DNA from: Erysipelotrichaceae bacterium
Lineage (GTDB): Bacteria; Bacillota_I; Bacilli_A; Erysipelotrichales; Erysipelotrichaceae
DNA: 54,009 bases
Assembly (NCBI GenBank): GCA_012513225.1
Contig: JAAZCQ010000038.1
Coordinates: 1-54,009, forward strand
Reading direction: 5' to 3'
The notes under the pieces were generated by a model. It was not told the origin of the DNA. It made no database searches and was given only the letters and a program-made list of their open reading frames with translations. This document shows positions 33,511-42,242 of the stretch, one piece after another (the first letter of the stretch is position 1; each line of letters opens with the position of its first letter). The translations under genes and the position numbers were made by a program.

Positions 33511-34536
33511 AACCAAATTATTTGGTGTTCTTATTCCATCTTGGATATCTTTCCAAAATAAACAAGCTACATCTTGGTTACTACCTACATTTTCTAATAT
33601 AGGTACTTTTTGAGCACATTCCTCGCTTGCATAAGGACACCTTGTTCTAAATGCACATCCACTAGGTGCATTTAATGGAGAAGGAATATCCCCTTCTAAC
33701 ACAATTCTTTTCTTTTCCATCATTGTATTTGGATCAGGTATAGGAACTGCAGATAGTAATGATTTTGTGTATGGATGCTTAGGATGGTTATAAACCTCAT
33801 CAGTATCTCCTATCTCTACAATTTTACCTAAATACATTACTGCAATCCTATCAGAAATGTGTTTAACAACAAGTATATCATGTGCAATAAATAAATACGT
33901 TAGGCCTAAGTTTTTTTGTAAATCTTCAAATGTATTTATAATTTGTGCTTGAATAGAAACATCTAAAGCACTTACAGGCTCATCACAAATAATAAACTCA
34001 GGATCAGTTGCTAAAGCTCTAGCAATACCAATTCTTTGTCTTTGACCACCACTGAATTCATGGGCATATCTAGTAGCGTGTTCACTAGATAAACCTACTA
34101 AACTCATTAATTTTTCAATCTTGTTTTGCCTTTCTTTTACAGAGCTATATAAATGATGAACATCTAAAGGTTCTGCAATAATATCTCCTACTGTCATTCT
34201 AGGGTCTAAACTAGAATAAGGATCTTGAAAAACCATAGATGTCTTAATTTTAAAATCTTTAATTTGTTCTTTTGTTTCAACATGTTCTCCATTAAATTTT
34301 ATATCACCATCGGTTTTTTTATACAATTGCATAATAGTTCTTCCTGTTGTAGTTTTTCCACAACCAGATTCACCAACAAGACCTAAGGTTTCACCCTTAT
34401 AAATTTTAAATGAAACATCATCTACAGCTTTTAAGGGCGTAGTTTTTCCAAAGCCAGTAGTTATAGGAAAGTATTGTTTCAAATTCTTAACTTCTAAAAG
34501 AATCTCTTTTTCTTTATTCTTACTCAACAGTGCCAC
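33508..34536 (-). CDS. oppF: Oligopeptide ABC importer ATPase OppF, system 1
   Basis: The 342-aa ATPase has Walker A GESGCGKTTTGR, signature [17 protein letters not shown], Walker B FIICDEPVSALD and H-loop IAHDI. The C-terminal OppF tail carries four cysteines (GCAFRTRCPYASEEC ... VACLFW), the pattern that binds a [4Fe-4S] cluster in some Opp/Dpp ATPases. It overlaps oppD by 17 bp. The GTG start at 34536 has AAGGGA very close upstream, so a start a few codons later is possible. It pairs with OppD to power peptide uptake. Confidence 0.93.
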   Translation of the reverse strand: MALLSKNKEKEILLEVKNLKQYFPITTGFGKTTPLKAVDDVSFKIYKGETLGLVGESGCGKTTTGRTIMQLYKKTDGDIKFNGEHVETKEQIKDFKIKTSMVFQDPYSSLDPRMTVGDIIAEPLDVHHLYSSVKERQNKIEKLMSLVGLSSEHATRYAHEFSGGQRQRIGIARALATDPEFIICDEPVSALDVSIQAQIINTFEDLQKNLGLTYLFIAHDILVVKHISDRIAVMYLGKIVEIGDTDEVYNHPKHPYTKSLLSAVPIPDPNTMMEKKRIVLEGDIPSPLNAPSGCAFRTRCPYASEECAQKVPILENVGSNQDVACLFWKDIQDGIRTPNNLV

Positions 34537-35515
34537 TTCCCTTCAATTCTTTAAATACATTCATCCAACAACTAGCTTGTTGTGTTTCACTAAAAACTTT
34601 TACTGCTGGATACTGCTCTAAACATATTTTCATGCACTGTTCACATCTAGGTGAAAATGCACAACCTTTAGGTATATTTAATAAATCTATAGGATTTCCT
34701 TGAATAGGAATTAGTTTTTTCTTATTTTGTGTAGATGGTATAGACTTTAATAATCCTTTTGTATATTCATGTTTAGGATTATAAAATATTTCCTTTGCCG
34801 TTCCTCTTTCAACTATTTTACCCGCATACATAACTTGAATCTTGTCACACATATCCGCAACAACACCTAAATCATGTGTAATAAGTATTATAGACATTCC
34901 TAGTTTTTTTTGTAGTTCTCTCATTAACTCCATAATTTGAGCCTGTATTGTTACATCTAATGCTGTAGTAGGCTCATCAGCAATTAATATATCTGGCTCA
35001 CAAACTAAAGCCATCGCAATCATAACTCTTTGTAACATTCCCCCTGAAAATTCAAAAGGATATTGTTTAGCTCTTTTTTCAGGGTCATTAACCCCAACTT
35101 GAGTTAATATTTCAATAGTTTTTTTATGAACTTGATCACCTTTTAAGTTAGTGTGTAATTTTATAGCTTCATCTATTTGATTTCCAACAGTATAAACAGG
35201 ATTTAAAGATGTCATTGGATCTTGGAATATTATTGATATTTTAGCGCCTCTAATTTTTCTAAGCTGTGCTTCACTCATACCCACTAATTCTTGATTATCA
35301 AATTTAACACTACCACCAACTATTTCACCTGGTTTAGATAGTATTTGCATAATTGAATATGCAGTCACAGATTTTCCACTACCACTTTCTCCAACTATAC
35401 CTAGTACCTCACCTTTATCAAGTGTAAAACTAACATCATCAACCGCCTTAACTTCTCCTGCAGGAATAAAGAATGAAGTCTTTAAATTATTTACTTCTAA
35501 TAAATGATTACTCAT
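34520..35515 (-). CDS. oppD: Oligopeptide ABC importer ATPase OppD, system 1
   Basis: The 331-aa ATPase has Walker [14 protein letters not shown], signature FEFSGGMLQRVMIAMAL, Walker [15 protein letters not shown] and H-loop [10 protein letters not shown]. The C-terminal OppD tail has the Cys motif (GCAFSPRCEQCMKIC ... SCWM). It lies 7 bp after oppC and overlaps oppF by 17 bp, consistent with a single operon oppB-C-D-F plus the binding protein. Confidence 0.93.
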   Translation of the reverse strand: MSNHLLEVNNLKTSFFIPAGEVKAVDDVSFTLDKGEVLGIVGESGSGKSVTAYSIMQILSKPGEIVGGSVKFDNQELVGMSEAQLRKIRGAKISIIFQDPMTSLNPVYTVGNQIDEAIKLHTNLKGDQVHKKTIEILTQVGVNDPEKRAKQYPFEFSGGMLQRVMIAMALVCEPDILIADEPTTALDVTIQAQIMELMRELQKKLGMSIILITHDLGVVADMCDKIQVMYAGKIVERGTAKEIFYNPKHEYTKGLLKSIPSTQNKKKLIPIQGNPIDLLNIPKGCAFSPRCEQCMKICLEQYPAVKVFSETQQASCWMNVFKELKGSGTVE

Positions 35516-35522
35516 TAATTAC

Positions 35523-36581
35523 CTACTTTCTAAGCTTAGGGTCAAAGGCATCTCTTATACCATCCCCAAACAAATTGAATGACAACACTATTAACCAAAT
35601 CATAACTGCAGGAATAACTAATCTATAACTATAAGAATTAATTCCATTTAATGCATCACTTGCTAAAGAACCAAGTGATGGCATTGGTATATTAACTCCT
35701 AAACCTAAGAAACTTAAAAAGCTTTCTGTAAATATTGCACTAGGAACTTGCAACATTGTAGATATTATAATTACACTCATACTATTTGGCAATAAGTGTT
35801 TTCTAATAATATAAGATGGCTTAGCTCCAATAGATCTTGCAGCTAACACATACTCATTTTGTTTTAAAGTTAATATTTCTCCACGAACTAATCTGGCCAT
35901 ACTAACCCAGTATAATAATGCAAAAACTATATAAATAGAAATCATACCAACACCTAATTTTGCTAAAAATGTTCCTTTAATAAATGGGGTTAGTACTTGT
36001 TTAAATACAACTGATAATAAAATTATTATTAACATATCTGGCAAACTATAGATAATATCAACAATTCTCATCATAATAAGATCTACTTTCCCTCCAAAGT
36101 ATCCAGAAATAGATCCATATATTAAACCTATAATAAGAACAATAATACTAGCGAAAATTCCTACAAACAATGATATTCTTGTCCCATAAATAACTCTAAT
36201 AAAATAATCCCTGCCTTGTGCATCTGTGCCAAAAATATGAGGCATAACAAACTTTCCTTGCGCCTTTAACTGTAATTCTGTAGCACCAAATTGAAATGGT
36301 GCAAGATTATTATATGATCCATCTACTCCTACTCCTTGTTTAACTCCTAGCATTTGATCATAAGAATATGGCCAGAATATAGGAACAAATATTGCAATTA
36401 TAATTATTATTACAATAATAGTTAAACAAAGCATTGCAACTTTATTCTTCTTTAATCTATTAAACCCATCTTTCCAAAATGTTGTTGACTCACGCATTTG
36501 GACAGTTTGAGTTTTTTCTTCTTCAGTAGCTTTTTTAAATTTAGATAAATCCAACTGAAAACTTAATGGTTTTTTACTCAT
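35523..36581 (-). CDS. oppC: Oligopeptide ABC importer permease OppC, system 1
   Basis: This is a 352-aa inner-membrane permease. It has the N-terminal OppC domain (FWKDGFNRLKKNKVAMLCL), then FGTDAQGRDYFIRVIYGTR, about six membrane helices, and the ATPase-coupling EAA loop near AARSIGAKPSYIIRKHLLPN. The C-terminal LFGDGIRDAFDPKLRK end is classic. A GGGGAGTG ribosome site precedes the ATG, 9 bp after oppB. Confidence 0.93.
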   Translation of the reverse strand: MSKKPLSFQLDLSKFKKATEEEKTQTVQMRESTTFWKDGFNRLKKNKVAMLCLTIIVIIIIIAIFVPIFWPYSYDQMLGVKQGVGVDGSYNNLAPFQFGATELQLKAQGKFVMPHIFGTDAQGRDYFIRVIYGTRISLFVGIFASIIVLIIGLIYGSISGYFGGKVDLIMMRIVDIIYSLPDMLIIILLSVVFKQVLTPFIKGTFLAKLGVGMISIYIVFALLYWVSMARLVRGEILTLKQNEYVLAARSIGAKPSYIIRKHLLPNSMSVIIISTMLQVPSAIFTESFLSFLGLGVNIPMPSLGSLASDALNGINSYSYRLVIPAVMIWLIVLSFNLFGDGIRDAFDPKLRK

Positions 36582-36590
36582 TACACTCCC

Positions 36591-37517
36591 CTATTCTAAG
36601 TCAACTCTTGGGTTAACTATCTTGTACATTATATCTGTAAGAAATAACATAATAATAACAATTGTAGTTAAAAATATTGTTGTCCCCATTATCATCATAT
36701 AATCTCTATTGACAATACTTGAAACAAAGTATTTACCAATTCCTGCAACTGTAAATATTTTTTCTACAACTAAACTTCCTGTTAAAACACTTGCAAGCAT
36801 TGGTCCAATATAAGTTATTACTGGAGTTAGCGCATTTCTTAAAGAGTGCTTAAATATTATAACCCAATAATTAACTCCCTTTGCTTTTGCAGTCCTTATA
36901 TAATCTTGTCCCATAACGTCTAAGGTACTTGATCTAGTAAGCCTTGTAATATACGACATAGGCGACAAACTTAAAGAAATAATAGGCAATATTAAACCTT
37001 TAGTAGTCAATCCATTTGCAGGAAACCACTGAAGCTTAACACAAAACACAAGTAATAAAATACTTGCAGTAATAAACGATGGTAATGCAACAAACGCAGT
37101 AGAAAAAAACATTATTGCTTGATCTAATTTTGTTTTATGATTAACAGCAGCTATTGATCCTAAAAAAACACCAATAAGAATAGCAATTAATGCAGCAATT
37201 CCACCAATAAAAGCACTTGTTTTAAATCCTGTTACAATTAGCTCTGTTACAGTAATTCCTTTATATTTTAAAGACGGACCAAAATCAAATTTTATAACAC
37301 CTGATAAGTAATTAAAGTATTGTTCTAATATTGGCTTGTCTAACCCATACTTAGCTTGTAATGCGGCAGTAGTTTCTGGTGAAGCAGCCTTTTCAGAAAG
37401 GAAAGGTCCCCCTGGAACAGCATGCATAATAAAGAAAGTTATAGTTATAACAATCCATATAGTAAACAATGCTAAAAGGAATCTCTTCAAAATATAATTA
37501 AGCATTTTCTTATTCAT
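36591..37517 (-). CDS. oppB: Oligopeptide ABC importer permease OppB, system 1
   Basis: This 308-aa permease of normal length starts NYILKRFLLALFTIWIVITI, then FIMHAVPGGPF and YGLDKPILEQYFNYLSG (the usual extracytoplasmic linker), KFDFGPSLKY, and the EAA loop IRTAKAKGVNYWVIIFKHSL. It ends DIMYKIVNPRVDLE. It is the first gene of operon 1. Transcription is expected from the strong promoter at 37540-37568, with a leader of only about 16 bases. Confidence 0.93.
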   Translation of the reverse strand: MNKKMLNYILKRFLLALFTIWIVITITFFIMHAVPGGPFLSEKAASPETTAALQAKYGLDKPILEQYFNYLSGVIKFDFGPSLKYKGITVTELIVTGFKTSAFIGGIAALIAILIGVFLGSIAAVNHKTKLDQAIMFFSTAFVALPSFITASILLLVFCVKLQWFPANGLTTKGLILPIISLSLSPMSYITRLTRSSTLDVMGQDYIRTAKAKGVNYWVIIFKHSLRNALTPVITYIGPMLASVLTGSLVVEKIFTVAGIGKYFVSSIVNRDYMMIMGTTIFLTTIVIIMLFLTDIMYKIVNPRVDLE

Positions 37518-37539
37518 TTTTTTCCCTCAACATTTAAAT

Positions 37540-37568
37540 ATTATATATTATTAATGAAAAGTATTCAA
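37540..37568 (-). promoter_or_regulatory. Promoter of opp operon 1
   Basis: TTGAAT, 17 bp, TATAAT on the minus strand, ending about 23 bases before the oppB ATG. Confidence 0.7.
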
Positions 37569-37630
37569 TATATACGAAAAGTATTTCATGAATATTTTCA
37601 GTAAAAAATATCTATTTGAAAACTTTTCAA
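37556..37630. promoter_or_regulatory. Operator-like repeats upstream of opp operon 1
   Basis: GAAAAGTATT occurs at 37556-37565 (overlapping the -35) and 37576-37585, spaced 20 bp. Further upstream is a perfect palindrome, TTGAAAA-C-TTTTCAA (37616-37630). A regulator binding these would control peptide uptake. Confidence 0.5.
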
Positions 37631-37687
37631 AATATAAAATAAATACATATTTTTTTTTACTTTTATAACTTAAACCTTAAACATAAT

Positions 37688-37722
37688 AAAAAAATGGAAA
37701 GGTATTTCCTTCCATTTTATTT
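37688..37722 (-). terminator. Terminator after opp operon 2
   Basis: On the minus strand AAATGGAAGGA ... CCTTTCCATTT is followed by T residues, beginning at the stop of the last ATPase gene. Confidence 0.85.
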
Positions 37723-38688
37723 ATTAGATTCTTCTTTATCTTTTATCATTTTTTCAAGTTTTATTTCATACTCAGCTTTTTCTCTATCATTCATAAACAC
37801 ATAATGATCTTTTACTATTTCTCTAAGTTTTGGTTTTTCTCCAGATAAATCTCTTTTTGATTCATCATAAATCAGTAATTCTTTACTCTTTTCAATTCTA
37901 GGATCAGGCATAGGAACAGATTGAAGTAAAGATCTAGTATATGGATGTAAAGGGTAAGCAAATAAATCTTCAGTAGGAGCAATTTCCACTATTCTTCCTT
38001 TATGTATAACTGCAATTCTATCTGAGAAATATCTAACAACAGATAAATCATGAGCAATAAATAAATAAGTTAGACCTCTTTCCTCTTTAAATTTATTCAT
38101 TAAATTCAAGACTTGAGCTCTAATTGAAACATCAAGTGCAGAAATAGGCTCATCAGCAATAATGAAGTCTGGCTCCATAACCATTGCTCTAGCAATTCCA
38201 ACTCTTTGTCTTTGTCCTCCAGAAAACTCATGAGGATATCTAGACTTGTGTTCTGGTAATAATCCTACAGATTTTAAAGCATTATCTATTTTCTCTTGTT
38301 TTTCTTTTTCATCTTTATAAAGCTTGAAATTATCTAAACCTTCAGCTATACAATAACTAATAGTTGCTCTTTCATTTAGTGAAGCAGCTGGATCTTGGAA
38401 TATCATTTGCATTTGTCTAGTTAAATCTTTAGATTCTTGTTTAGATAAATGAGTATTGATTTTTTTTCCTTTATAAATAATATCTCCATTTGATGTATCA
38501 TTTAATCCTATAATAGCTCTTCCAATAGTAGTTTTTCCACTTCCACTTTCACCAACTAAGGCAAATGTTTCACCTTTATAGATTTCAAAATTTACATCTT
38601 TTACAGCTCTAAAACTTTTTTTGTTATTTACAAATGTAACTTCAAGGTGTTTTACATCTAATATTATTTCTCTATTTATCTCTGTCAC
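37717..38688 (-). CDS. Oligopeptide ABC importer ATPase OppF-like, system 2
   Basis: The 323-aa ATPase has Walker [13 protein letters not shown], signature [17 protein letters not shown], Walker [13 protein letters not shown] and IAHDLSVV. The C-terminal tail is reduced and charged and lacks the four-Cys motif seen in the system 1 OppF. The start is set at GTG 38686-38688, correctly spaced after AAAAGGAGG; another GTG three codons earlier collides with that site. It overlaps oppD of system 2. It is the last gene of the operon. Confidence 0.92.
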   Translation of the reverse strand: MTEINREIILDVKHLEVTFVNNKKSFRAVKDVNFEIYKGETFALVGESGSGKTTIGRAIIGLNDTSNGDIIYKGKKINTHLSKQESKDLTRQMQMIFQDPAASLNERATISYCIAEGLDNFKLYKDEKEKQEKIDNALKSVGLLPEHKSRYPHEFSGGQRQRVGIARAMVMEPDFIIADEPISALDVSIRAQVLNLMNKFKEERGLTYLFIAHDLSVVRYFSDRIAVIHKGRIVEIAPTEDLFAYPLHPYTRSLLQSVPMPDPRIEKSKELLIYDESKRDLSGEKPKLREIVKDHYVFMNDREKAEYEIKLEKMIKDKEESNK

Positions 38689-39745
38689 TGTAGACACCTC
38701 CTTTTGAAGTTAGATTCAGCATTTTTTCATGAAGGTTTTGTATTGTCTTTGGCTTTTCTACTTTTGGAGCTCTTGGGTCTAAAAGCCATGTTTTTGCATA
38801 ATGTGTATCAGATACTTTAAACATTGGAGGCTCTTTTTCAAAATCTATTTTCAAAGAATACTCACTTCTTGGTGCAAATCCATCACCTTTAATCTCTTGA
38901 AATAATGATGGAGGTGTACCTTTAATTGCGAATAAATCATCACCTTTATCTCCAAGTTGAGGTAATGATGATAAAAGTCCCCAAGTATATGGATGTCTAG
39001 GATCATAGAACACTTCTTCTATTAATCCATATTCAACAATTTGACCTGCATACATTACAGCCACAATATCTGCAACATTAGCTACAACTCCTAAATCATG
39101 AGTTATATATATTGTCGTAAACTTGTATTCTTCAGCTAAATCTTTAATTAATTGTATGATTTGCGCTTGAATAGTAACATCCAAAGCAGTTGTTGGCTCA
39201 TCACAAATCAATATCTTTGGTTTACAAGCTAAAGCAATAGCAATAACTATTCTTTGTCTCATACCACCAGAATATTGAAATGGATACTCATCATATCTGC
39301 TTTCTGCATCTTTAATACCTACTTTTTGCATCAATTCAATAGCAAGCTGTTTTGCATCTTCTTTAGATTTTCCTTGATGTTTTATAATTACTTCTGAAAT
39401 TTGATAACCAATAGTTCTAACAGGATTTAATGAAGTCATTGGATCTTGAAATATAGTCGCAATCTTTTTTCCTCTTATTCTTTCCCATTCACTATCTTTT
39501 ACAATTTTTGAAATATCTTCATTTTCAAAATATATCTCTCCATTTGTAATTCTTCCATTTATATCTAACATACCGGTAAATGTTTTTGTGAAAACTGATT
39601 TTCCACTTCCACTTTCACCTACAATCGCTACAACCTTACCTTCTTCAAAATCCATTGAAATATTTCTAATTGCAGTTAGTTCTCTGTCCCTAACTTTAAA
39701 TTTTACTTCTAAATCTTTTACAGATAATATAATATTATTTTCCAT
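38672..39745 (-). CDS. Oligopeptide ABC importer ATPase OppD-like, system 2
   Basis: The 357-aa ATPase has Walker [13 protein letters not shown], signature [17 protein letters not shown], Walker [15 protein letters not shown] and [10 protein letters not shown]. In the C-terminal tail, where system 1 has GCAFSPRC..., this protein has [16 protein letters not shown] with no cysteine, so it cannot bind the Fe-S cluster. A 60-residue extension follows. It lies 7 bp after oppC of the same system. Confidence 0.92.
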   Translation of the reverse strand: MENNIILSVKDLEVKFKVRDRELTAIRNISMDFEEGKVVAIVGESGSGKSVFTKTFTGMLDINGRITNGEIYFENEDISKIVKDSEWERIRGKKIATIFQDPMTSLNPVRTIGYQISEVIIKHQGKSKEDAKQLAIELMQKVGIKDAESRYDEYPFQYSGGMRQRIVIAIALACKPKILICDEPTTALDVTIQAQIIQLIKDLAEEYKFTTIYITHDLGVVANVADIVAVMYAGQIVEYGLIEEVFYDPRHPYTWGLLSSLPQLGDKGDDLFAIKGTPPSLFQEIKGDGFAPRSEYSLKIDFEKEPPMFKVSDTHYAKTWLLDPRAPKVEKPKTIQNLHEKMLNLTSKGGVYSDRDK

Positions 39746-39752
39746 ATTTCAC

Positions 39753-40691
39753 CTATATCATATGATTACGAGGATCACTCGCATCAGCTAAAGTTTGCCC
39801 AACAATATATAAAGATACAGAGATTAGTGCTGTGACAAACACTGGTATTACAAATAAATAAGGTGCTGACTGCATATATTTAGCATTAGTTTGAACTATT
39901 CTTCCTAAAGAAGCTACCTTTTCTGATAAACCAACACCTATATAACTTAAAAAGACTTCATAAGAAATAAAATGAGGCACATCCCTAGAAATATTAGTTA
40001 CTAATACAGAAATCAAATACGGGAATATATTATGAAATATTATTTTAGATGTTGATGATCCTAAACACTTAGACGCAAGATTATATTCTCTATCTCTAAT
40101 AATCATAACTTGAACTCTTATAAAATAAGCAGTTCCAATCCACGATGTACAAGATAATGCAAATATAAGCTGCCATACACCTGAACTAAGTGTAAAAGAT
40201 ATAATCATTACAATTAATGTAAAAGGAACATTAGAAACAATATTATAGACTTCAATCATAAATACATCTATTTTTTTAGAAAATCCCCAAAACATACCTA
40301 CTATAGTTCCTATTACAGTTGTTATAAGAGTTGAAACAATTGCAATAAATAAACTTGTTCGAGCGCCTGCCCAAACCATATCAAACATATCTCTACCAAC
40401 ATCATCAGTTCCAAAAGGATGTTCTAATGAAGGTCTAAGATACCATTTAGATGAGTCATTAATATATGCCATATTTTGATTATCATATTTAGAGATAAGT
40501 GGATGTATAAATGACATCAATATTACAAATAACATGATTACTAACATAAAAATCGCAATTTTAGAAGAAAAGAATGTTTTAAAAACACTTTTCCAGTAAG
40601 AATATTCTGGAGCAGCAATTACTTCAGATGCTGAGTCATCAACTTTATAAAACTCAAAACTATCATTACTTATTATATTTTCTTTACTCAT
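39753..40691 (-). CDS. Oligopeptide ABC importer permease OppC-like, system 2
   Basis: The 312-aa permease has the typical N-terminal OppC segment (YWKSVFKTFFSSKIAIFMLV), FGTDDVGRDMFDMVWAGAR, six predicted helices, the EAA loop ASKCLGSSTSKIIFHNIFPY and the end VGQTLADASDPRNHMI. It overlaps the oppB stop by 4 bp (ATGA). The sequence is clearly diverged from the system 1 OppC, so the two operons are old paralogues or separately acquired. Confidence 0.92.
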   Translation of the reverse strand: MSKENIISNDSFEFYKVDDSASEVIAAPEYSYWKSVFKTFFSSKIAIFMLVIMLFVILMSFIHPLISKYDNQNMAYINDSSKWYLRPSLEHPFGTDDVGRDMFDMVWAGARTSLFIAIVSTLITTVIGTIVGMFWGFSKKIDVFMIEVYNIVSNVPFTLIVMIISFTLSSGVWQLIFALSCTSWIGTAYFIRVQVMIIRDREYNLASKCLGSSTSKIIFHNIFPYLISVLVTNISRDVPHFISYEVFLSYIGVGLSEKVASLGRIVQTNAKYMQSAPYLFVIPVFVTALISVSLYIVGQTLADASDPRNHMI

Positions 40692-42181
40692 TTCTTTTCT
40701 CCTTTCTTTGCATTTAAAGATATTCTAGGATCTACAACTGTCATCAATAAATCACCTAAGAATACTGAAAGAATAGATAATGAGGTGAATATAAATGTTA
40801 GAGTTATAACCATATTATTATTAGAAGCCTTTATTGCATCAGGAAGCATCTTTCCCATTCCTGGAATTGAAAATACTGATTCAGTAATAACAGCTCCTGA
40901 AATTGCTAAAATGATAGAGCTAGGTAAACCATTAACTATAGGAATTATTGCATTTTTAAAAATATGGTTTTGTGAAATTTCCTTTTTAGATAATCCCTTC
41001 GCTTTAGCAAACTTAACATAATCCGCATTAGCTTGATCCACCATATATCTTCTTATCCATGTCATAAGAGATGGCATAGTCAATAATGCCAATATAATAA
41101 CAGGTAGAATATAAGATTTAATATTTGTAAATCCTAGTTGTGGAAACTTATCAGGTAAACCAAACCCAAAACCAATATATTTCACAAAAAATATTAAAGC
41201 TAATGATGGTACAGCAACTAAAATATTAATAAGTGCTATTCCTGCTTTATCAATAGTCTTTCCTTTATTTCTTGCCATAGAAATAGCAAAAGGAACTGCT
41301 ATTAAATAAGCAAGTATTAATGATGCTATCCCAAAAATATATGATGTTTTTATCATTGATGGAGAATCATATTGAAGTGTACAATTTGCATAATTATCAG
41401 TAAAACGTTTTTGATCTAAATGATCTGTCTCGTATTTATACTTACAAGTATGTTGTAATATAGGACTCTTTGACACTTCTCCAGTAGGGAATTTTTGTTC
41501 AAAACTTTTCATACTTCCTTGACCATTACCAATTACATCAATTGTGGCTACTCCAGAGTTTGTTGGATATGATATGCCAAAATTAAATTTTAATATATTA
41601 GAATGTATGAAAGGAAACGAACTATCTAAATAAAGCTGATATTTATAATTACAACCACTACATACTACTGCAGGAATATTATTATAATCTGATTCAATAC
41701 TATATCCCCTATTCATATCACTATTTTTAGGATCTTGAATTTTATAAGGATGATCAATCACAACAAGTTTAGAAAAAAACTTCCATAATAATTCTGGAAC
41801 GCTGTACTTTCTATACGCAAATGATCTTCCTTGCAACTCATCATATTGAGTCAATTCTTCAACTGTAAATCCATCGGCTTCAAATTCATTTAAAACTTTG
41901 ATATTTTCTTGACTACCGGATGTTGTACATGCATTTATATCTTCAGATTTTTTTGCAACACACATTTCACCGATTGTATAGTAATCTAAATAACCTAGTT
42001 CTTCCAACTTCCCATAAACATAAACCGTTTTATAATTTGTTTTCAATTTTTGGTGAGCTGGATCATTTTCAAATATTTTCGATACTGGAACCAAAGTATA
42101 AACCATTATCACAACGATAGATACTACTATAAGAATAGATAGGATAGATTTTAAAAGTCTATTCCATATATATTTTTTCAT
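40688..42181 (-). CDS. OppB-like permease with large extracytoplasmic insertion, system 2
   Basis: This 497-aa protein is about 190 residues longer than the system 1 OppB. After the first membrane helix (about 10-32) comes a long outside domain reaching to about residue 272, before the normal helices (SYIFGIASLILAYLIAVPFA) and the EAA loop KFAKAKGLSKKEISQNHIFK. The usual FGISYP stretch is at about 201-206. The insertion has six cysteines (74, 85, 174, 177, 246, 267), possibly disulfide-linked. It may dock the matching binding protein. AAGGAG precedes the ATG. Confidence 0.9.
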   Translation of the reverse strand: MKKYIWNRLLKSILSILIVVSIVVIMVYTLVPVSKIFENDPAHQKLKTNYKTVYVYGKLEELGYLDYYTIGEMCVAKKSEDINACTTSGSQENIKVLNEFEADGFTVEELTQYDELQGRSFAYRKYSVPELLWKFFSKLVVIDHPYKIQDPKNSDMNRGYSIESDYNNIPAVVCSGCNYKYQLYLDSSFPFIHSNILKFNFGISYPTNSGVATIDVIGNGQGSMKSFEQKFPTGEVSKSPILQHTCKYKYETDHLDQKRFTDNYANCTLQYDSPSMIKTSYIFGIASLILAYLIAVPFAISMARNKGKTIDKAGIALINILVAVPSLALIFFVKYIGFGFGLPDKFPQLGFTNIKSYILPVIILALLTMPSLMTWIRRYMVDQANADYVKFAKAKGLSKKEISQNHIFKNAIIPIVNGLPSSIILAISGAVITESVFSIPGMGKMLPDAIKASNNNMVITLTFIFTSLSILSVFLGDLLMTVVDPRISLNAKKGEKK

Positions 42182-42202
42182 AACTATCTCCTTAAATTAA
42201 AT

Positions 42203-42225
42203 AGGGTTGAGTATACCTCAACCCT
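42203..42225 (-). other. Strong hairpin between binding-protein gene and oppB, system 2
   Basis: AGGGTTGAG/CTCAACCCT is a 9-bp perfect stem with a 5-base loop, GC-rich for this genome. It is followed only by mixed A/T, not a clear T run. It may stabilise the upstream binding-protein mRNA or weaken read-through, giving more binding protein than permease. Confidence 0.6.
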
Positions 42226-42242
42226 TTAACAACCATTTTTTA

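Noticed and set aside
37591-37610. Possible CodY box upstream of opp operon 1
   Set aside because: Best alignment to AATTTTCWGAAAATT has about four mismatches in AT-rich DNA, so chance is likely.
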